NCBI GenBank assembly: GCA_964536965.1
Contig: CAZIAL010000013.1
Coordinates: forward strand, 10,897-74,896
Source of the DNA: JACMQW01 sp964536965
GTDB taxonomy: Bacteria > Bdellovibrionota > UBA1018
Length of the DNA: 64,000 bases
Reading direction: 5' to 3'
The position numbers were made by a program, and so were the translations under genes. Every line of letters starts with the position of its first letter. The first letter of the stretch is position 1. Positions 1 to 9,367 of this stretch are shown here, one piece after another. The notes beneath the pieces were generated by a model. That model was not told the origin of the DNA. It worked only from the letters and a program-made list of their open reading frames with translations, and did no database searches.

Positions 1-746
1 AGCAATGCGCCCGCGAGCCGGGCGCCCGCTCGAAAATCGCCGTCGTCTCGAAAGACCGTGACGTGGATCCGGTCGGCGCTTGCGTCGGCATGAAGGGCGT
101 TCGCGTCCAGGCCGTCATCCAGGAACTGAAAGGCGAGAAAATCGACATCATCCCATGGTCCGACAACCCGGTGATGTTCGTTCGTTCGGCGCTCGCTCCG
201 GCCGAGATTTCCTCCGTCCGCATGGACGAGCGGAATCGCATGATGGAAATCATGGTCGAAGACGACCAGCTTTCGCTCGCGATCGGCAAGCGCGGGCAGA
301 ACGTCCGCCTCGCCGCCCAGCTGACCGGATGGAAGCTCGACATCATCTCGCGCACGAAGCTTTCGAAGCGCACGACCGATGTGATCGCGACCCTCCAGCA
401 GATCGAAGGCGTATCGGAAACGTACGCCCAGTCGATCTACCAGGCCGGATTCACTTCGATGCGCGCCCTCTCGGACGCCACCATCGAAGCGATCCAGAAG
501 ATCCCGGGTTACGAAGACGCCGATCTCGCCGCGAATCTGAAGCAACGTGCAACGGATGCGCACAAGAAACACGGCGACGTGATCCCGACGATGTCGATCG
601 CGAACACCGGCACGCTGACGAGCGGCACTGAAGGTTCATCCGCGGCCAAGGTCGCGGCTGAAGAGCGCCTCCGCGAAATGATGAAACAAGCGGGCGCGGC
701 GAAAACCGAAAAAACCGAAACGACTTCCGAAAAGCAGGACGGATAG
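1..746 (+). CDS. nusA: Transcription termination/antitermination factor NusA, C-terminal part (5' partial)
   Basis: The reading frame is already open at base 3, so the gene starts before the window. The visible part begins in the first KH domain (REPGARSKIAVVSKDRDVDP) and continues through the second KH domain (GACVGMKGVRVQAV, then LAIGKRGQNVRLAAQLTGW). After that come a helix-hairpin-helix type C-terminal segment (about residues 125-185 of the visible part) and a Lys/Glu-rich tail. NusA binds RNA polymerase and nascent RNA and modulates pausing, termination and antitermination. It lies 110 bp upstream of infB, the usual nusA-infB order. The small ylxR gene that often sits between them is absent. 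Confidence 0.96.
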   Translation, partial: QCAREPGARSKIAVVSKDRDVDPVGACVGMKGVRVQAVIQELKGEKIDIIPWSDNPVMFVRSALAPAEISSVRMDERNRMMEIMVEDDQLSLAIGKRGQNVRLAAQLTGWKLDIISRTKLSKRTTDVIATLQQIEGVSETYAQSIYQAGFTSMRALSDATIEAIQKIPGYEDADLAANLKQRATDAHKKHGDVIPTMSIANTGTLTSGTEGSSAAKVAAEERLREMMKQAGAAKTEKTETTSEKQDG

Positions 747-856
747 CGCAACAGAACCGAAACGAAGGCCGGAAGGCCGGGACTCGCGGGCCGTCCGGCG
801 CCCCGATGAATATGGTTTGAAAACGCGTTACCCATCCCTTTAGGAGCTTAGAATCA

Positions 857-3718
857 GTGGAACAACAGACCCAAGGCACGACGATGAAAGTGTACGAACT
901 CGCCAAAGAACTCGGCGTCGACTCGATCTCGCTAGTCGACAAGCTCACCGGAATGAACATCAAGGTGAAGAATCACATGAGCGATCTCGCGGAAGCCGAC
1001 ATCCAGGCGGCGAAAGCGGCGCTTACCAAGAGCTCTGAGAAGACGGACACGAAGAAGCCCGCGGCGAAAAAGACGGTCACGCGCAAGAAGGCATCCGACA
1101 CCCCGGTGTCCGACGATGCCGCTCCGGCGAAGGCCCCGAAATCGGCGAAGTCAGCCACCGGCGCGACCAAGACGACGAAAAAGGCCGCCGCGCCGAAGAC
1201 CGCCAAGTCGGCGGAAGCCAAGTCCGCCGAAGCCGCTCCCGCGAAAGAAGGCGGCGGCGCGAGCCCGATTATCCGCCGCCGCGCGAAGTCCGACGACGGC
1301 GAGTCGACCGAACAGACCGTCGTGATGAAACGCACGGGCGCGAGCGACGCCGAAGCCAAAGCGGTCGCCACGCCCGCCGCGAAAGCCGCCGCGCTCGCCC
1401 ACTCGGTAGGTGCGGAACCCGATCCGGAACCGGTGGTGGAAGAGCCGGTAATGGAAGTCGAAACGCCCGAACTCGAGACTTCGGAAATGGAGACCGTCGA
1501 GTCCCCGAACGAACCGACTCCACCTGAGTCCGCGCCTCCTGGCCGGATCAGCATCGGCGGAAGACCCGCGGCCCCGGCGCGGAAGAGCTTCCTCACCATG
1601 GCGGATACCGCCGCTCCGGTGAGCAAACTCCGAATCATCGCCCAGGCCCCCGCCGCTAAACCCGCGACGCCGGGATCGGGCAAGGGCCCAACTCCGGTCG
1701 GTGCCCGCGGCGTCATCGGCGCCACGACCGACAAGGATGGCTTCCGGATCATCCGGATGACGAAGGAAAACCTCGACCAGATGGCCGAGGAAGAGAACGC
1801 CAAGAAAAAGGGCGGAGGAGGTCGCACCGACTCCCCGATCAAACCCGAAGACGTTCGATTCGCCGATTACCGTAAAAAGGAAGTCGTCTTCATGCCGAAA
1901 CGCAAACGCGTTCCGGTCGGGCGTGAACTGAAACGCACCGAAAAGACCGTCGCGGCCGCGCATAAACGCGTGGTCGAAATGGGCGACATGATTACCGTCG
2001 CCGAACTGGCTTCGCAGATGAACGTGAAGGCCACGGACGTGATCCGGAAGCTCATGATGTCGGGCACGATGGCGAAGATGAACCAGGCGATCGATTTCGA
2101 TACGGCGACGCTCGTCGCCGCGGAATTCCAGCACGAAGTGAAGAACATCGCCTTCAAAGAAGAACAAGTCATCGAAGGCGGAGATGCCGACACCGAAGAG
2201 AACCTGAAACCGCGGCCACCGGTCGTCACCATCATGGGGCACGTCGACCACGGGAAAACCTCGCTTCTCGACGCCATTCGCGCCGCGAAAGTGGCCGAAG
2301 GCGAAGCCGGCGGGATCACCCAGCACATCGGAGCGTACACGGTGGAGAAGAGCGGCAAGCTCATCTCCTTCATCGACACTCCCGGCCACGAAGCCTTCAC
2401 GGCGATGCGGGCACGGGGCGCGAACGTTACGGATATCGTGATTCTCGTCGTCGCCGCCGACGACGGAGTCATGCCGCAGACCCGCGAAGCGCTCTCGCAC
2501 GCGAAAGCGGCCGGCGTCCCGATCGTCGTCGCGATGAACAAGATGGATAAGCCGGGCGCGAACCCGGAGAAAATCAAGCAGCAGCTCGCCGAGCTCGACC
2601 TCCTCGCCGAAGACTGGGGCGGTCAGTCCCAGTTCGTGCCGGTTTCGGCCGCGAAGAAGACGGGTCTGGACGAACTGCTCGAAGCCGTGCTGCTGAACGC
2701 CGAAGTCCTCGATCTGAAGGGCAATCCGGATGCGATGGCGTCGGGAACCGTGCTCGAAGCTAGGCTCGAAAAAGGCCGCGGTCCGGTCGCTTCGGTGCTC
2801 GTGAAACGCGGAACGCTGAAGATCGGCGATATCGTCGTCTCGGGAACCCATACCGGTCGCGTGAAGTCGCTGATGAACGACAAAGGCGGGGTCCAGAAGA
2901 CCTGCACGCCGGGAATGCCGGTCGAAATCCTCGGATTCGAAGGTTTGCCGATGGCCGGCGAGAAGTTCTACGTCGTGAAAGACGACGCCGCCGCCCGCGA
3001 GCTCATCGCCCACCGCCGCGAGATCATCATGGCCGAGAAGGCGATCTCCGGACGCGTCTCGCTCGATGACATCTTCGCGAAGGTGCAGGCCGGCGCGACG
3101 AAAGAACTGAACATCATCCTGAAGGGTGACGTCGCCGGTTCGGTCGAAGCGATCAAGGACAGCCTGCTCAAACTCGAGACGCCGAAAGTGAAAGTGAAAG
3201 TGATTTTCGCCGCTCCGGGAGGAATCACGGAGTCCGACGTCATGCTCGCCAACGCTTCGAAGGCAATCATCATCGGATTCAACGTCCGTCCGGAAACGAC
3301 CGCGCGCCGCGTGGCCGAAGCCGAACACGTCGAAATCAAGACTTACCAGATCATCTACGAACTCATCGACGACGTGAAACAGTCGATGACCGGGATCCTG
3401 GACAAGAAAAAGGTCGAGAAATTCCTCGGCCGCGCCGAAGTCCGCCAGACCTTCACCGTGCCGAAACTCGGAACGGTCGCCGGCTGTGCGGTCATCGACG
3501 GCAAGATCCTCCGGGGAGCGCAAGTTCGCCTCCTTCGGGACTCGCGCGTGATTTTCGACGGAAAACTCGCGACGCTCAAACGCTTCAAGGACGACGCCAA
3601 AGAAGTGGCCGAAGGCTACGAATGCGGTATGGGCATCGAGAAATACAACGACATCAAAATCGGCGACATCATCGAGGCTTACCAGATCGATCTCGTGACG
3701 CCGGAACTGAGCGAATAG
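857..3718 (+). CDS. infB: Translation initiation factor IF-2
   Basis: GTPase that delivers initiator tRNA to the 30S subunit and promotes subunit joining. The GTG start at 857 is supported by AGGAG at 842-846; an in-frame ATG at 884 has no comparable ribosome binding site. An IF2_N-type segment opens the protein (MKVYELAKELGVDSISLVDK), followed by a long Ala/Lys/Pro-rich linker to about residue 340. A second IF2_N-like segment lies near residues 375-430. The G domain starts near residue 455 with P-loop GHVDHGKTS, switch II DTPGHE and NKMD, and domains II-IV follow. At 953 residues it is a little longer than the E. coli protein, because of the linker. Confidence 0.98.
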   Translation: MEQQTQGTTMKVYELAKELGVDSISLVDKLTGMNIKVKNHMSDLAEADIQAAKAALTKSSEKTDTKKPAAKKTVTRKKASDTPVSDDAAPAKAPKSAKSATGATKTTKKAAAPKTAKSAEAKSAEAAPAKEGGGASPIIRRRAKSDDGESTEQTVVMKRTGASDAEAKAVATPAAKAAALAHSVGAEPDPEPVVEEPVMEVETPELETSEMETVESPNEPTPPESAPPGRISIGGRPAAPARKSFLTMADTAAPVSKLRIIAQAPAAKPATPGSGKGPTPVGARGVIGATTDKDGFRIIRMTKENLDQMAEEENAKKKGGGGRTDSPIKPEDVRFADYRKKEVVFMPKRKRVPVGRELKRTEKTVAAAHKRVVEMGDMITVAELASQMNVKATDVIRKLMMSGTMAKMNQAIDFDTATLVAAEFQHEVKNIAFKEEQVIEGGDADTEENLKPRPPVVTIMGHVDHGKTSLLDAIRAAKVAEGEAGGITQHIGAYTVEKSGKLISFIDTPGHEAFTAMRARGANVTDIVILVVAADDGVMPQTREALSHAKAAGVPIVVAMNKMDKPGANPEKIKQQLAELDLLAEDWGGQSQFVPVSAAKKTGLDELLEAVLLNAEVLDLKGNPDAMASGTVLEARLEKGRGPVASVLVKRGTLKIGDIVVSGTHTGRVKSLMNDKGGVQKTCTPGMPVEILGFEGLPMAGEKFYVVKDDAAARELIAHRREIIMAEKAISGRVSLDDIFAKVQAGATKELNIILKGDVAGSVEAIKDSLLKLETPKVKVKVIFAAPGGITESDVMLANASKAIIIGFNVRPETTARRVAEAEHVEIKTYQIIYELIDDVKQSMTGILDKKKVEKFLGRAEVRQTFTVPKLGTVAGCAVIDGKILRGAQVRLLRDSRVIFDGKLATLKRFKDDAKEVAEGYECGMGIEKYNDIKIGDIIEAYQIDLVTPELSE

Positions 3719-3753
3719 CCCGCGTGCGGGCATCGCCGTTTAGAAATTGCGCC

Positions 3754-3784
3754 GAAGCCCGGGCCCCATCGGGGTCCGGGCTTC
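3754..3784 (+). promoter_or_regulatory. Strong GC hairpin between infB and rbfA
   Basis: Fourteen-base arms (GAAGCCCGGGCCCC and GGGGTCCGGGCTTC) pair with a single G-T wobble around an ATC loop. No T-run follows, so it is not a classical intrinsic terminator. It could be an RNA-processing or stability element, or a partial attenuator between the two cotranscribed genes. Confidence 0.6.
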
Positions 3785-3809
3785 ACCAAAGAAAGTAGTC
3801 CCTCCGTTC

Positions 3810-4220
3810 ATGCAAGAAACTCGCAAAGCCCGGCTCGCCTCGGTGATCCAACAAGAACTCTCGATCGCCGTGCGTTCGATCAAGGATCCTCGCGTTCCGA
3901 ACGTCACGTTCACATCGGTGGAAGTCGCCGACGACGGTTCCCAGGCGACGGTTTACGTCATGGTCCTCGGCGGCTCCGGATCGCTCGGCGACCATGACGA
4001 CCGAGACGCCATGCGGGACTGCCTCGAAGGGCTGAAAAGCGCCTCGGGTTATCTCCGCCGGCACCTCGCGAAGATCCTCACGATCCGCCACATTCCGACC
4101 CTCTTCTTTAAGGAAGACCGCGGCCTGGCGAATGTCTCGCGCGTGCACGAGCTCCTGAAGCAGGTCGAAGCCAGCGATAAAGCCGCCGCTTCCGGAACCG
4201 AAAAACCCGAAGAAGAATAA
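3810..4220 (+). CDS. rbfA: Ribosome-binding factor A
   Basis: Small KH-fold protein that matures the 30S subunit by acting on the 5' end of 16S rRNA. The sequence has the family's opening helix (QETRKARLASVIQQELS), the conserved IKDPRV segment, then a strand rich in TVYVMV and the closing region RHIPTLFFKEDRG. I chose ATG 3810 (136 residues) because the family begins at this helix. An upstream in-frame TTG at 3747 would place the strong intergenic hairpin inside the coding region. A Glu/Lys-rich tail follows the domain. truB begins 19 bp downstream. Confidence 0.93.
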   Translation: MQETRKARLASVIQQELSIAVRSIKDPRVPNVTFTSVEVADDGSQATVYVMVLGGSGSLGDHDDRDAMRDCLEGLKSASGYLRRHLAKILTIRHIPTLFFKEDRGLANVSRVHELLKQVEASDKAAASGTEKPEEE

Positions 4221-4239
4221 CGGACGACCCCGGACGCGT

Positions 4240-5241
4240 ATGAACGAAGGACGCGGTTTCGCGGGATTCCATGGTTTTCTCCAGATCGACAAACCGGAAG
4301 GCATCACCTCCCAGGATGTGATCACCCGGATGCAAGCCGCGCTCGCCTCCGCTTTCGGCGTAAAAAAACGAGACCTTCCGAAAATGGGACATGGCGGGAC
4401 GCTCGATCCCTTCGCGACGGGGCTCCTGCTCGTCGCCGTCGGCGACGGCGTGAAACTGACCCGCTATCTCCTGGGATCGGATAAAGCTTACGTCGCCGAG
4501 ATCGAATTCGGGGCGCGCACGGCCTCGGGAGATCGGACCAACGAAGTGGTAGAAAGAACCGAACGCCTCCCTCGCGATCGGGAAACTCTCGCAAGGGCCG
4601 CGGCCTCCTTCCTCGAAGAACCGTACCTCCAGACCCCCCCGATGTATTCGGCGAAAAAGGTCGACGGGACCCGGCTCTACGAACTCGCGCGAAAAGGAAT
4701 CGAAGTCGAACGGGCGGCGATCGCCTGCCGCGTTTCGGAATTTCAGGTCCTGGATACCAAACCCTCCGCCGCCTGCGACGGAATCGGCACGGCGGTCTTT
4801 TCCGCCCGCGTTTCCTCCGGAACTTTCATCCGAACGCTCGCCGAGGACTGGGCCAAACGCATGGAAAGTCTCGGACACCTGACGGCGCTTCGCCGAACCG
4901 CCGCCGGACGTTTCGCGCTGGCGGGGGCGACTCCGCTCGCGGACCTCGAATCGCGCATGGCCCGCGGCGAAATCAGCGGCGCGCTTCCGGGATTCATCCC
5001 GTTCCACCGCGCGATCCTCGGCACGCTTCCCCGATTCGAAATTCCGACCGAAATCGCACGAAAAGTTTTCGCGGGCGAAACGCGGACGCTCGCGGAGTTA
5101 CCCATTCCGCCGGGGGACGTCCGCTCGTCGGTGGCGCTCTACGCCGACGACCACCTCGTCGCGATTGTCCGCGAGGCGGAAGGCGGGACTCCCCGGACGA
5201 TCGAACGCGCCTTTCCCCTCCGTTTCGGAGATGTCGTATGA
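4240..5241 (+). CDS. truB: tRNA pseudouridine-55 synthase TruB
   Basis: Converts U55 of the T-loop of tRNAs to pseudouridine. The N-terminus FLQIDKPEGITSQDV is typical of the family, and the catalytic motif GTLDPFATG carries Asp56. Later family motifs are visible: YSAKKVDGTRLYELAR, and SGTFIRTLAEDWA in the second half. The 333-residue length is slightly above average because of a short insert (about residues 31-48) before the catalytic loop and a longer C-terminus. It is the last translation gene of the nusA-infB-rbfA-truB cluster and runs almost directly into the peptidase gene. Confidence 0.97.
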   Translation: MNEGRGFAGFHGFLQIDKPEGITSQDVITRMQAALASAFGVKKRDLPKMGHGGTLDPFATGLLLVAVGDGVKLTRYLLGSDKAYVAEIEFGARTASGDRTNEVVERTERLPRDRETLARAAASFLEEPYLQTPPMYSAKKVDGTRLYELARKGIEVERAAIACRVSEFQVLDTKPSAACDGIGTAVFSARVSSGTFIRTLAEDWAKRMESLGHLTALRRTAAGRFALAGATPLADLESRMARGEISGALPGFIPFHRAILGTLPRFEIPTEIARKVFAGETRTLAELPIPPGDVRSSVALYADDHLVAIVREAEGGTPRTIERAFPLRFGDVV

Positions 5242-5260
5242 CTCCCGCGCAGGATCGCCC

Positions 5261-6055
5261 ATGATCGAAGCCGTCGCCGAGTTCCCCGAACATTACCGCG
5301 AGCTTTTGTCCGAGCATTTTCGGCCCTATCGTTTCCTGGACGGGGATGAACGCGCGCGGCTTGAAAAATACATCCTCCGCTTCCTCGAGAAAAAGACCTT
5401 TCACTCGATCCCCAGTCGCGACGAACAGGGGAACTCGGTCCCGTTCGAAGTTACCGAGGAAATGCGGCTGATCATCGCCGCCTGCGCCTGCCTGCTGATC
5501 ACCAATCGCGGGCATCGCGAACCCTACCCGTCCGTCGCCAATCTCTACGTTTGCGAAGACTCGTTCATGCCCAAGGAAAATCCGGTAAACGCGGAGACGG
5601 GACTCCCGATGATGGAAGTCCGGGACGGCGAAGCCTGGCATAACGGACCGATGGCCTTCTCGTGGAACGCCATCGCGGAAGCAATCACCGAACCCGACGA
5701 CGGGAGCTGGATTTCGGAAAACGTCGTCATGCACGAGTTCGCGCATATTCTCGACCAGGCGGACGGCGGATTCGACGGAACGCCGGACCTCGGTCCGGAC
5801 GGCGATTACGAGGAATGGAAAGAGATCATGGAGGAGGAATTCCTCGAACTCCGTGAACTCGTCTCCACGGAAGAAGGGAAAGCGGAGAGCGACATCGACC
5901 CCTACGCCGCCGAAAACGAAGCCGAATTTTTCGCGGTCGTAACCGAGTATTTTTTCACGGATGGCGCCTATCTCGAGGAAAACCATCCGGACCTCTTCGA
6001 TCTCATGCACGAGTTCTACCGCATCGATCCGCGGCGCTGGGCGCCCGAGGGCTGA
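5261..6055 (+). CDS. mtfA: MtfA-type zinc-dependent peptidase (family M90)
   Basis: Resembles MtfA, a cytosolic zinc aminopeptidase which in E. coli also binds the glucose regulator Mlc. The zinc site HEFAH (His158, Glu159, His162) is followed by LDQADG, as in the family. A downstream Glu-rich segment (ENEAEFFAVVTEYFF) would supply the third ligand. The N-terminal half carries family-like stretches such as RLIIAACACLL. ATG 5261 has AGGA at 5251-5254; earlier in-frame starts lie inside truB. Its 264 residues match the family. Whether an Mlc-like partner exists here cannot be told from the window. Confidence 0.85.
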   Translation: MIEAVAEFPEHYRELLSEHFRPYRFLDGDERARLEKYILRFLEKKTFHSIPSRDEQGNSVPFEVTEEMRLIIAACACLLITNRGHREPYPSVANLYVCEDSFMPKENPVNAETGLPMMEVRDGEAWHNGPMAFSWNAIAEAITEPDDGSWISENVVMHEFAHILDQADGGFDGTPDLGPDGDYEEWKEIMEEEFLELRELVSTEEGKAESDIDPYAAENEAEFFAVVTEYFFTDGAYLEENHPDLFDLMHEFYRIDPRRWAPEG

Positions 6056-6189
6056 CGCGGGTCGCGCGGGCTTAACAATCCGGTCCTCCCGCGCGGCCCA
6101 TTTCGACGGGCTTTGGCGACTTACTTGGCGAGTTCATATTTCTCCGGAAATCGTCCGAATAGAGTTCTAGCGGAGGCGAACGAACTGCG

Positions 6190-7032
6190 ATGAACCCTGT
6201 TTCCAACCCACGACCTTCGGTCATCGGCTTGCTCCTCCTGTCGCTTGGCACCGCTCTCTCGGCGGTTTCGTGCGCGAGCACTCCGGCCCGGGCTCCGGCT
6301 ACGGTGGAAAAAGAGATCCCCAGTGCACGGCGCGTACTGACCGCCGACTATCTCCCACCCGACGATATCTCGCAGATCAAGGTCGCTTTCTTCGACGCCG
6401 ACAGTACCCTCCGCGTTTCGAAATCGGGTTCCGTATCGGCCAACGCGATCGACGACGTAAAACTCCTTCCCTACATGGCGGCGAACCTCCGCGCACTCGC
6501 CGACCGCGGCTACCTGATTTACATCGTCTCGAACCAGGGCGGCGTCGCCGCCGGTGTCGTCACCCTCGCAACGGCGGACGGCGCTCTTCGGCAGACCGTC
6601 CGTCTCATCCGCGAATCGGGCGGCGTGGTCCACGGCTATGACTTCGCAGAAGATGACGTCCTCCGGAAACCCAAGGGCGGAATGAAAGACCAGCTCACGG
6701 AACTGCTCCGGGAGAAGTACGGCCCGTCCGCGAAGATCGACCTTTCCGGATCGTTCATGGTCGGCGACTCGGCTTACAAGAAGGGCGTCGACTTCGACCC
6801 GATGCGCGGTCTCCCCGGCGAACATTTCAGCAATGCCGACCGGAAGTTCGCCGAAACGATCGGCGTGGCGTTTTACGAACCCGCGGATTTCTTCGGCTGG
6901 CGCGAATACGGGATGCATATTTTCACGAAAGCCGAAGAGGTCGACGCGTTCGTCGCCAACTGCCGGAGCAATCCGGACTGCTCGCGCAAACTGAATCTCG
7001 CGAACTGCCTGAACATCCTGAAAGTTCGGTAG
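6190..7032 (+). CDS. HAD-superfamily phosphatase lipoprotein
   Basis: Begins with a lipoprotein signal (hydrophobic LLLLSLGTALSAV, then Cys near residue 28), so the product should be exported and lipid-anchored. The mature part has HAD motif I as FFDADSTLRV, motif II in YIVSNQGGV, a motif III lysine in RKPKGGM, and motif IV in FMVGDSAYKKGVDFD. The order and spacing resemble the polynucleotide kinase 3'-phosphatase/HisB-N branch of HAD enzymes. The substrate is unknown. A periplasmic member of this mostly cytosolic group is unusual. GGAGG at 6172-6176 lies rather far from the ATG. It converges with hflX. Confidence 0.75.
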   Translation: MNPVSNPRPSVIGLLLLSLGTALSAVSCASTPARAPATVEKEIPSARRVLTADYLPPDDISQIKVAFFDADSTLRVSKSGSVSANAIDDVKLLPYMAANLRALADRGYLIYIVSNQGGVAAGVVTLATADGALRQTVRLIRESGGVVHGYDFAEDDVLRKPKGGMKDQLTELLREKYGPSAKIDLSGSFMVGDSAYKKGVDFDPMRGLPGEHFSNADRKFAETIGVAFYEPADFFGWREYGMHIFTKAEEVDAFVANCRSNPDCSRKLNLANCLNILKVR

Positions 7033-7040
7033 CCGCCGCG

Positions 7041-8363
7041 TCAGGTCCGGTACTTCTCGAGCCCAAGCTTCTTCGCCCAGACATCGTCCATCCGCACGCG
7101 GATAAAGGTGCCCTTGTCGATATGCTTCAGCCGATCGACGCTACCGTGTTTATGCACCAGGGCCTCGAGTTTGCTCTCGGTGTAAGGGATCACGATCTCG
7201 AAGGTTTCGAGCTTCGCCTTGAAATGCTCGAGAATCGTCTCGCGCAGGCGCGCGACTTCTTCGAGATTCAGCGCGGAAAGCGAGAACGCACCTGGCGCGA
7301 CGATGCGGGCGAGATTTCGCCGGGCGAGCGACTGCGCAAGCACGCTCGCCGCGCCGGCCGTATCGGCGCGAAGCAGATCCATTTTATTCAGCACCGTCAT
7401 CCGCGGTTTGGTTTCGACATCGAGTTCCTTCATCACCTGGACGGTGACTTCGAGTTCTTCGCGCGCCGTCGGACTCGAACCGTCCACGACATGGACGAGC
7501 AGGTCCGCTTCGTGGAGTTCCTCGAGGGTGGAACGAAACGAGGCGACGAGTTCGGGCGGAAGGCGCGAGACGAAGCCGACCGTATCCACCGCGACGACCG
7601 GCGGATGGGAATCCGGCGACAACATCCGCACCGAGGAATCGAGCGTCGCGAAGAGTTTATCCTCGGCGTTCACCTTCGATTTCGTCAGTGCGTTCAGGAG
7701 CGTGGACTTTCCGGCGTTGGTGTATCCGACCAAAGCGACCTTCAGAACTTCCTTCCGTCCCGCGCGGCGAATCTGGCGTTCGCGCTCGATCTCTTTCAGC
7801 CGGTCGCGAAGCACGGACATCCGCTTCTTGACGAGACGACGGTCGACCTCGATCTGCTTCTCTCCCATCCCCCGCTGACCCGCGCCGCCCCCGCCCGAAC
7901 CGCCGCGCTGGCGTTCGAAGTGATTCCAGAGATGGGCCAGCCGCGGAAGAATATATTCGAGACGCGCGAGTTCGACCTGGGTCTTCGACTCTTTCGTCCG
8001 AGCATGGCTTGAAAAAATTTCGATGATGACGCCGGGGCGATCGATGACGGGTTTGCCGAGAAAGGCCTCGGCGTTCCGCAACTGATTCGGAGAAAGTTCG
8101 ACGTCCACCACCACGCCATCGGCTCCCGTGGATTCGAGGAGGCGCTTCACGTCTTCGAGTTTTCCCTGCGTGATATAGGTTGCGGGGCTGATCTTGCGGG
8201 TCGAGGCGATGACGCTTCCGGCCACATCCGTACCCAGGGTATCCAGAAGACGCACAAGCTCATCCAAAGGATGGTCTTCCGTCCCTACGCAGATGACGTG
8301 CAGGCGCCCCGAGCCATCTTTTTTCGAGGATTTAGGAAGAAGGGATTGGTTCGCTTCCAGCAT
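7041..8363 (-). CDS. hflX: Ribosome-associated GTPase HflX
   Basis: HflX-type GTPases bind the 50S subunit and split stalled ribosomes. The N-terminal nucleotide-binding-like domain contains the family pattern KISPATYITQGKLEDV. A Gly-rich linker (RGGSGGGGAGQRGMGEKQIE) and basic helix precede the G domain, with P-loop GYTNAGKSTLLNAL, DTVGF and NKMD. I start it at ATG 8363 (440 residues): the open frame extends upstream, but that extension has no family similarity and overlaps the divergent aminotransferase gene. Only 30 bp separate the two divergent starts, so their promoters must overlap. Confidence 0.95.
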   Translation of the reverse strand: MLEANQSLLPKSSKKDGSGRLHVICVGTEDHPLDELVRLLDTLGTDVAGSVIASTRKISPATYITQGKLEDVKRLLESTGADGVVVDVELSPNQLRNAEAFLGKPVIDRPGVIIEIFSSHARTKESKTQVELARLEYILPRLAHLWNHFERQRGGSGGGGAGQRGMGEKQIEVDRRLVKKRMSVLRDRLKEIERERQIRRAGRKEVLKVALVGYTNAGKSTLLNALTKSKVNAEDKLFATLDSSVRMLSPDSHPPVVAVDTVGFVSRLPPELVASFRSTLEELHEADLLVHVVDGSSPTAREELEVTVQVMKELDVETKPRMTVLNKMDLLRADTAGAASVLAQSLARRNLARIVAPGAFSLSALNLEEVARLRETILEHFKAKLETFEIVIPYTESKLEALVHKHGSVDRLKHIDKGTFIRVRMDDVWAKKLGLEKYRT

Positions 8364-8393
8364 TCTGATTCTTCGAGTACCATCGTTTCGCAC

Positions 8394-9365
8394 ATGAACG
8401 AAACAGACTTCGCATCCTTGGCCGCCCAGTCGATCGCCGTGAACCTGAACGGATCGATCCTCGACCACCCGCTCGCGCCGGCGATCCCCGTTTTCGACCG
8501 CAGCTATCTCTACGGCGACAGCCTGTACGAGGTGATTCGGACTTATAAGCACCGCTTCCTCTATATGGAAGACCACCTCATGCGACTCGCCAAATCCGCC
8601 GAGCTTTGCCGCATGCCTCTTTCCCAGTCGCTATCGAAATATCGAGACGAGTGCGAGAAGACCCTGGCCGCTTTTCAGGCCCTGCCCGGAATGGCGCAGG
8701 TCGAGGCTTATTGCCGGATCGTCGTCTCCCGCGGGACCGGAAGAATCGGATTCGGCACGGAAAACGTCGTGACCCCGACCACTTTCGCGATCATCGTCCA
8801 ACCGCTGAATCCGCCGACGGCCGAACAGTGGGAACAAGGATTTCGATATAAAATCGTCGATCGCATCCGGAACGACAAACGCGCGCAGGATCCAGCGGCG
8901 AAGACCGGGAATTACATGAACTCGCTGCTCGCCTTTATCGAGGGCGCCGCCGATGGCTTCCATGACTCGCTCCTTTTGGATTCCCAGGGTTTCATGACCG
9001 AAGGGACGACTTTCAATCTTTTCTACGTCCGTCGCGGAATCATCGCGACTTCCCCCTTTTCAAGCGGGATTCTGGACGGAATCACGCGCAAGCATGTGAT
9101 CGCGCTCGCTCGCGAATATGGTTACGAAGTCCGCGAAGTCCTCTTTCCGAAGGAGCGGCTCTACGAGGCGGACGAAGTCTTCATGACCTCGACCATCAAA
9201 GAAGTTTTTCCCGTCGTCCAGATCGACGACCGGAAAATCGCGGGGGGAAAACCAGGGAAGATCACGCGTGAGCTGAAGCGCCTCTTCGAACAGGCGTCCT
9301 TCGAGCGCGCCGACCGCCTCGCTCGGAACGCCGCTCGTTCGTCGGCCGAAACCCGGTTCGCCTGA
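8394..9365 (+). CDS. Class IV PLP aminotransferase (branched-chain / D-amino acid type)
   Basis: PLP-dependent fold-type IV enzyme. The N-terminal pattern FDRSYLYGDSLYEVIRTY is shared by branched-chain aminotransferases, D-alanine aminotransferases and aminodeoxychorismate lyases. The likely PLP lysine is Lys170 (AAKTGNYMNSLL) and the cofactor-binding Glu is Glu203 (MTEGTTFNLF). At 323 residues it fits IlvE-like enzymes. The exact substrate cannot be settled from motifs alone. ATG 8394 is where the family similarity begins; the open frame upstream overlaps hflX. The next gene (SuhB-like) follows after 2 bp. Confidence 0.88.
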   Translation: MNETDFASLAAQSIAVNLNGSILDHPLAPAIPVFDRSYLYGDSLYEVIRTYKHRFLYMEDHLMRLAKSAELCRMPLSQSLSKYRDECEKTLAAFQALPGMAQVEAYCRIVVSRGTGRIGFGTENVVTPTTFAIIVQPLNPPTAEQWEQGFRYKIVDRIRNDKRAQDPAAKTGNYMNSLLAFIEGAADGFHDSLLLDSQGFMTEGTTFNLFYVRRGIIATSPFSSGILDGITRKHVIALAREYGYEVREVLFPKERLYEADEVFMTSTIKEVFPVVQIDDRKIAGGKPGKITRELKRLFEQASFERADRLARNAARSSAETRFA

Positions 9366-9367
9366 TC

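Noticed and set aside
1151..3733. An 860-codon open frame opposite infB
   Set aside because: It mirrors a GC-rich coding gene, has no recognisable motifs and infB on the other strand is certain.
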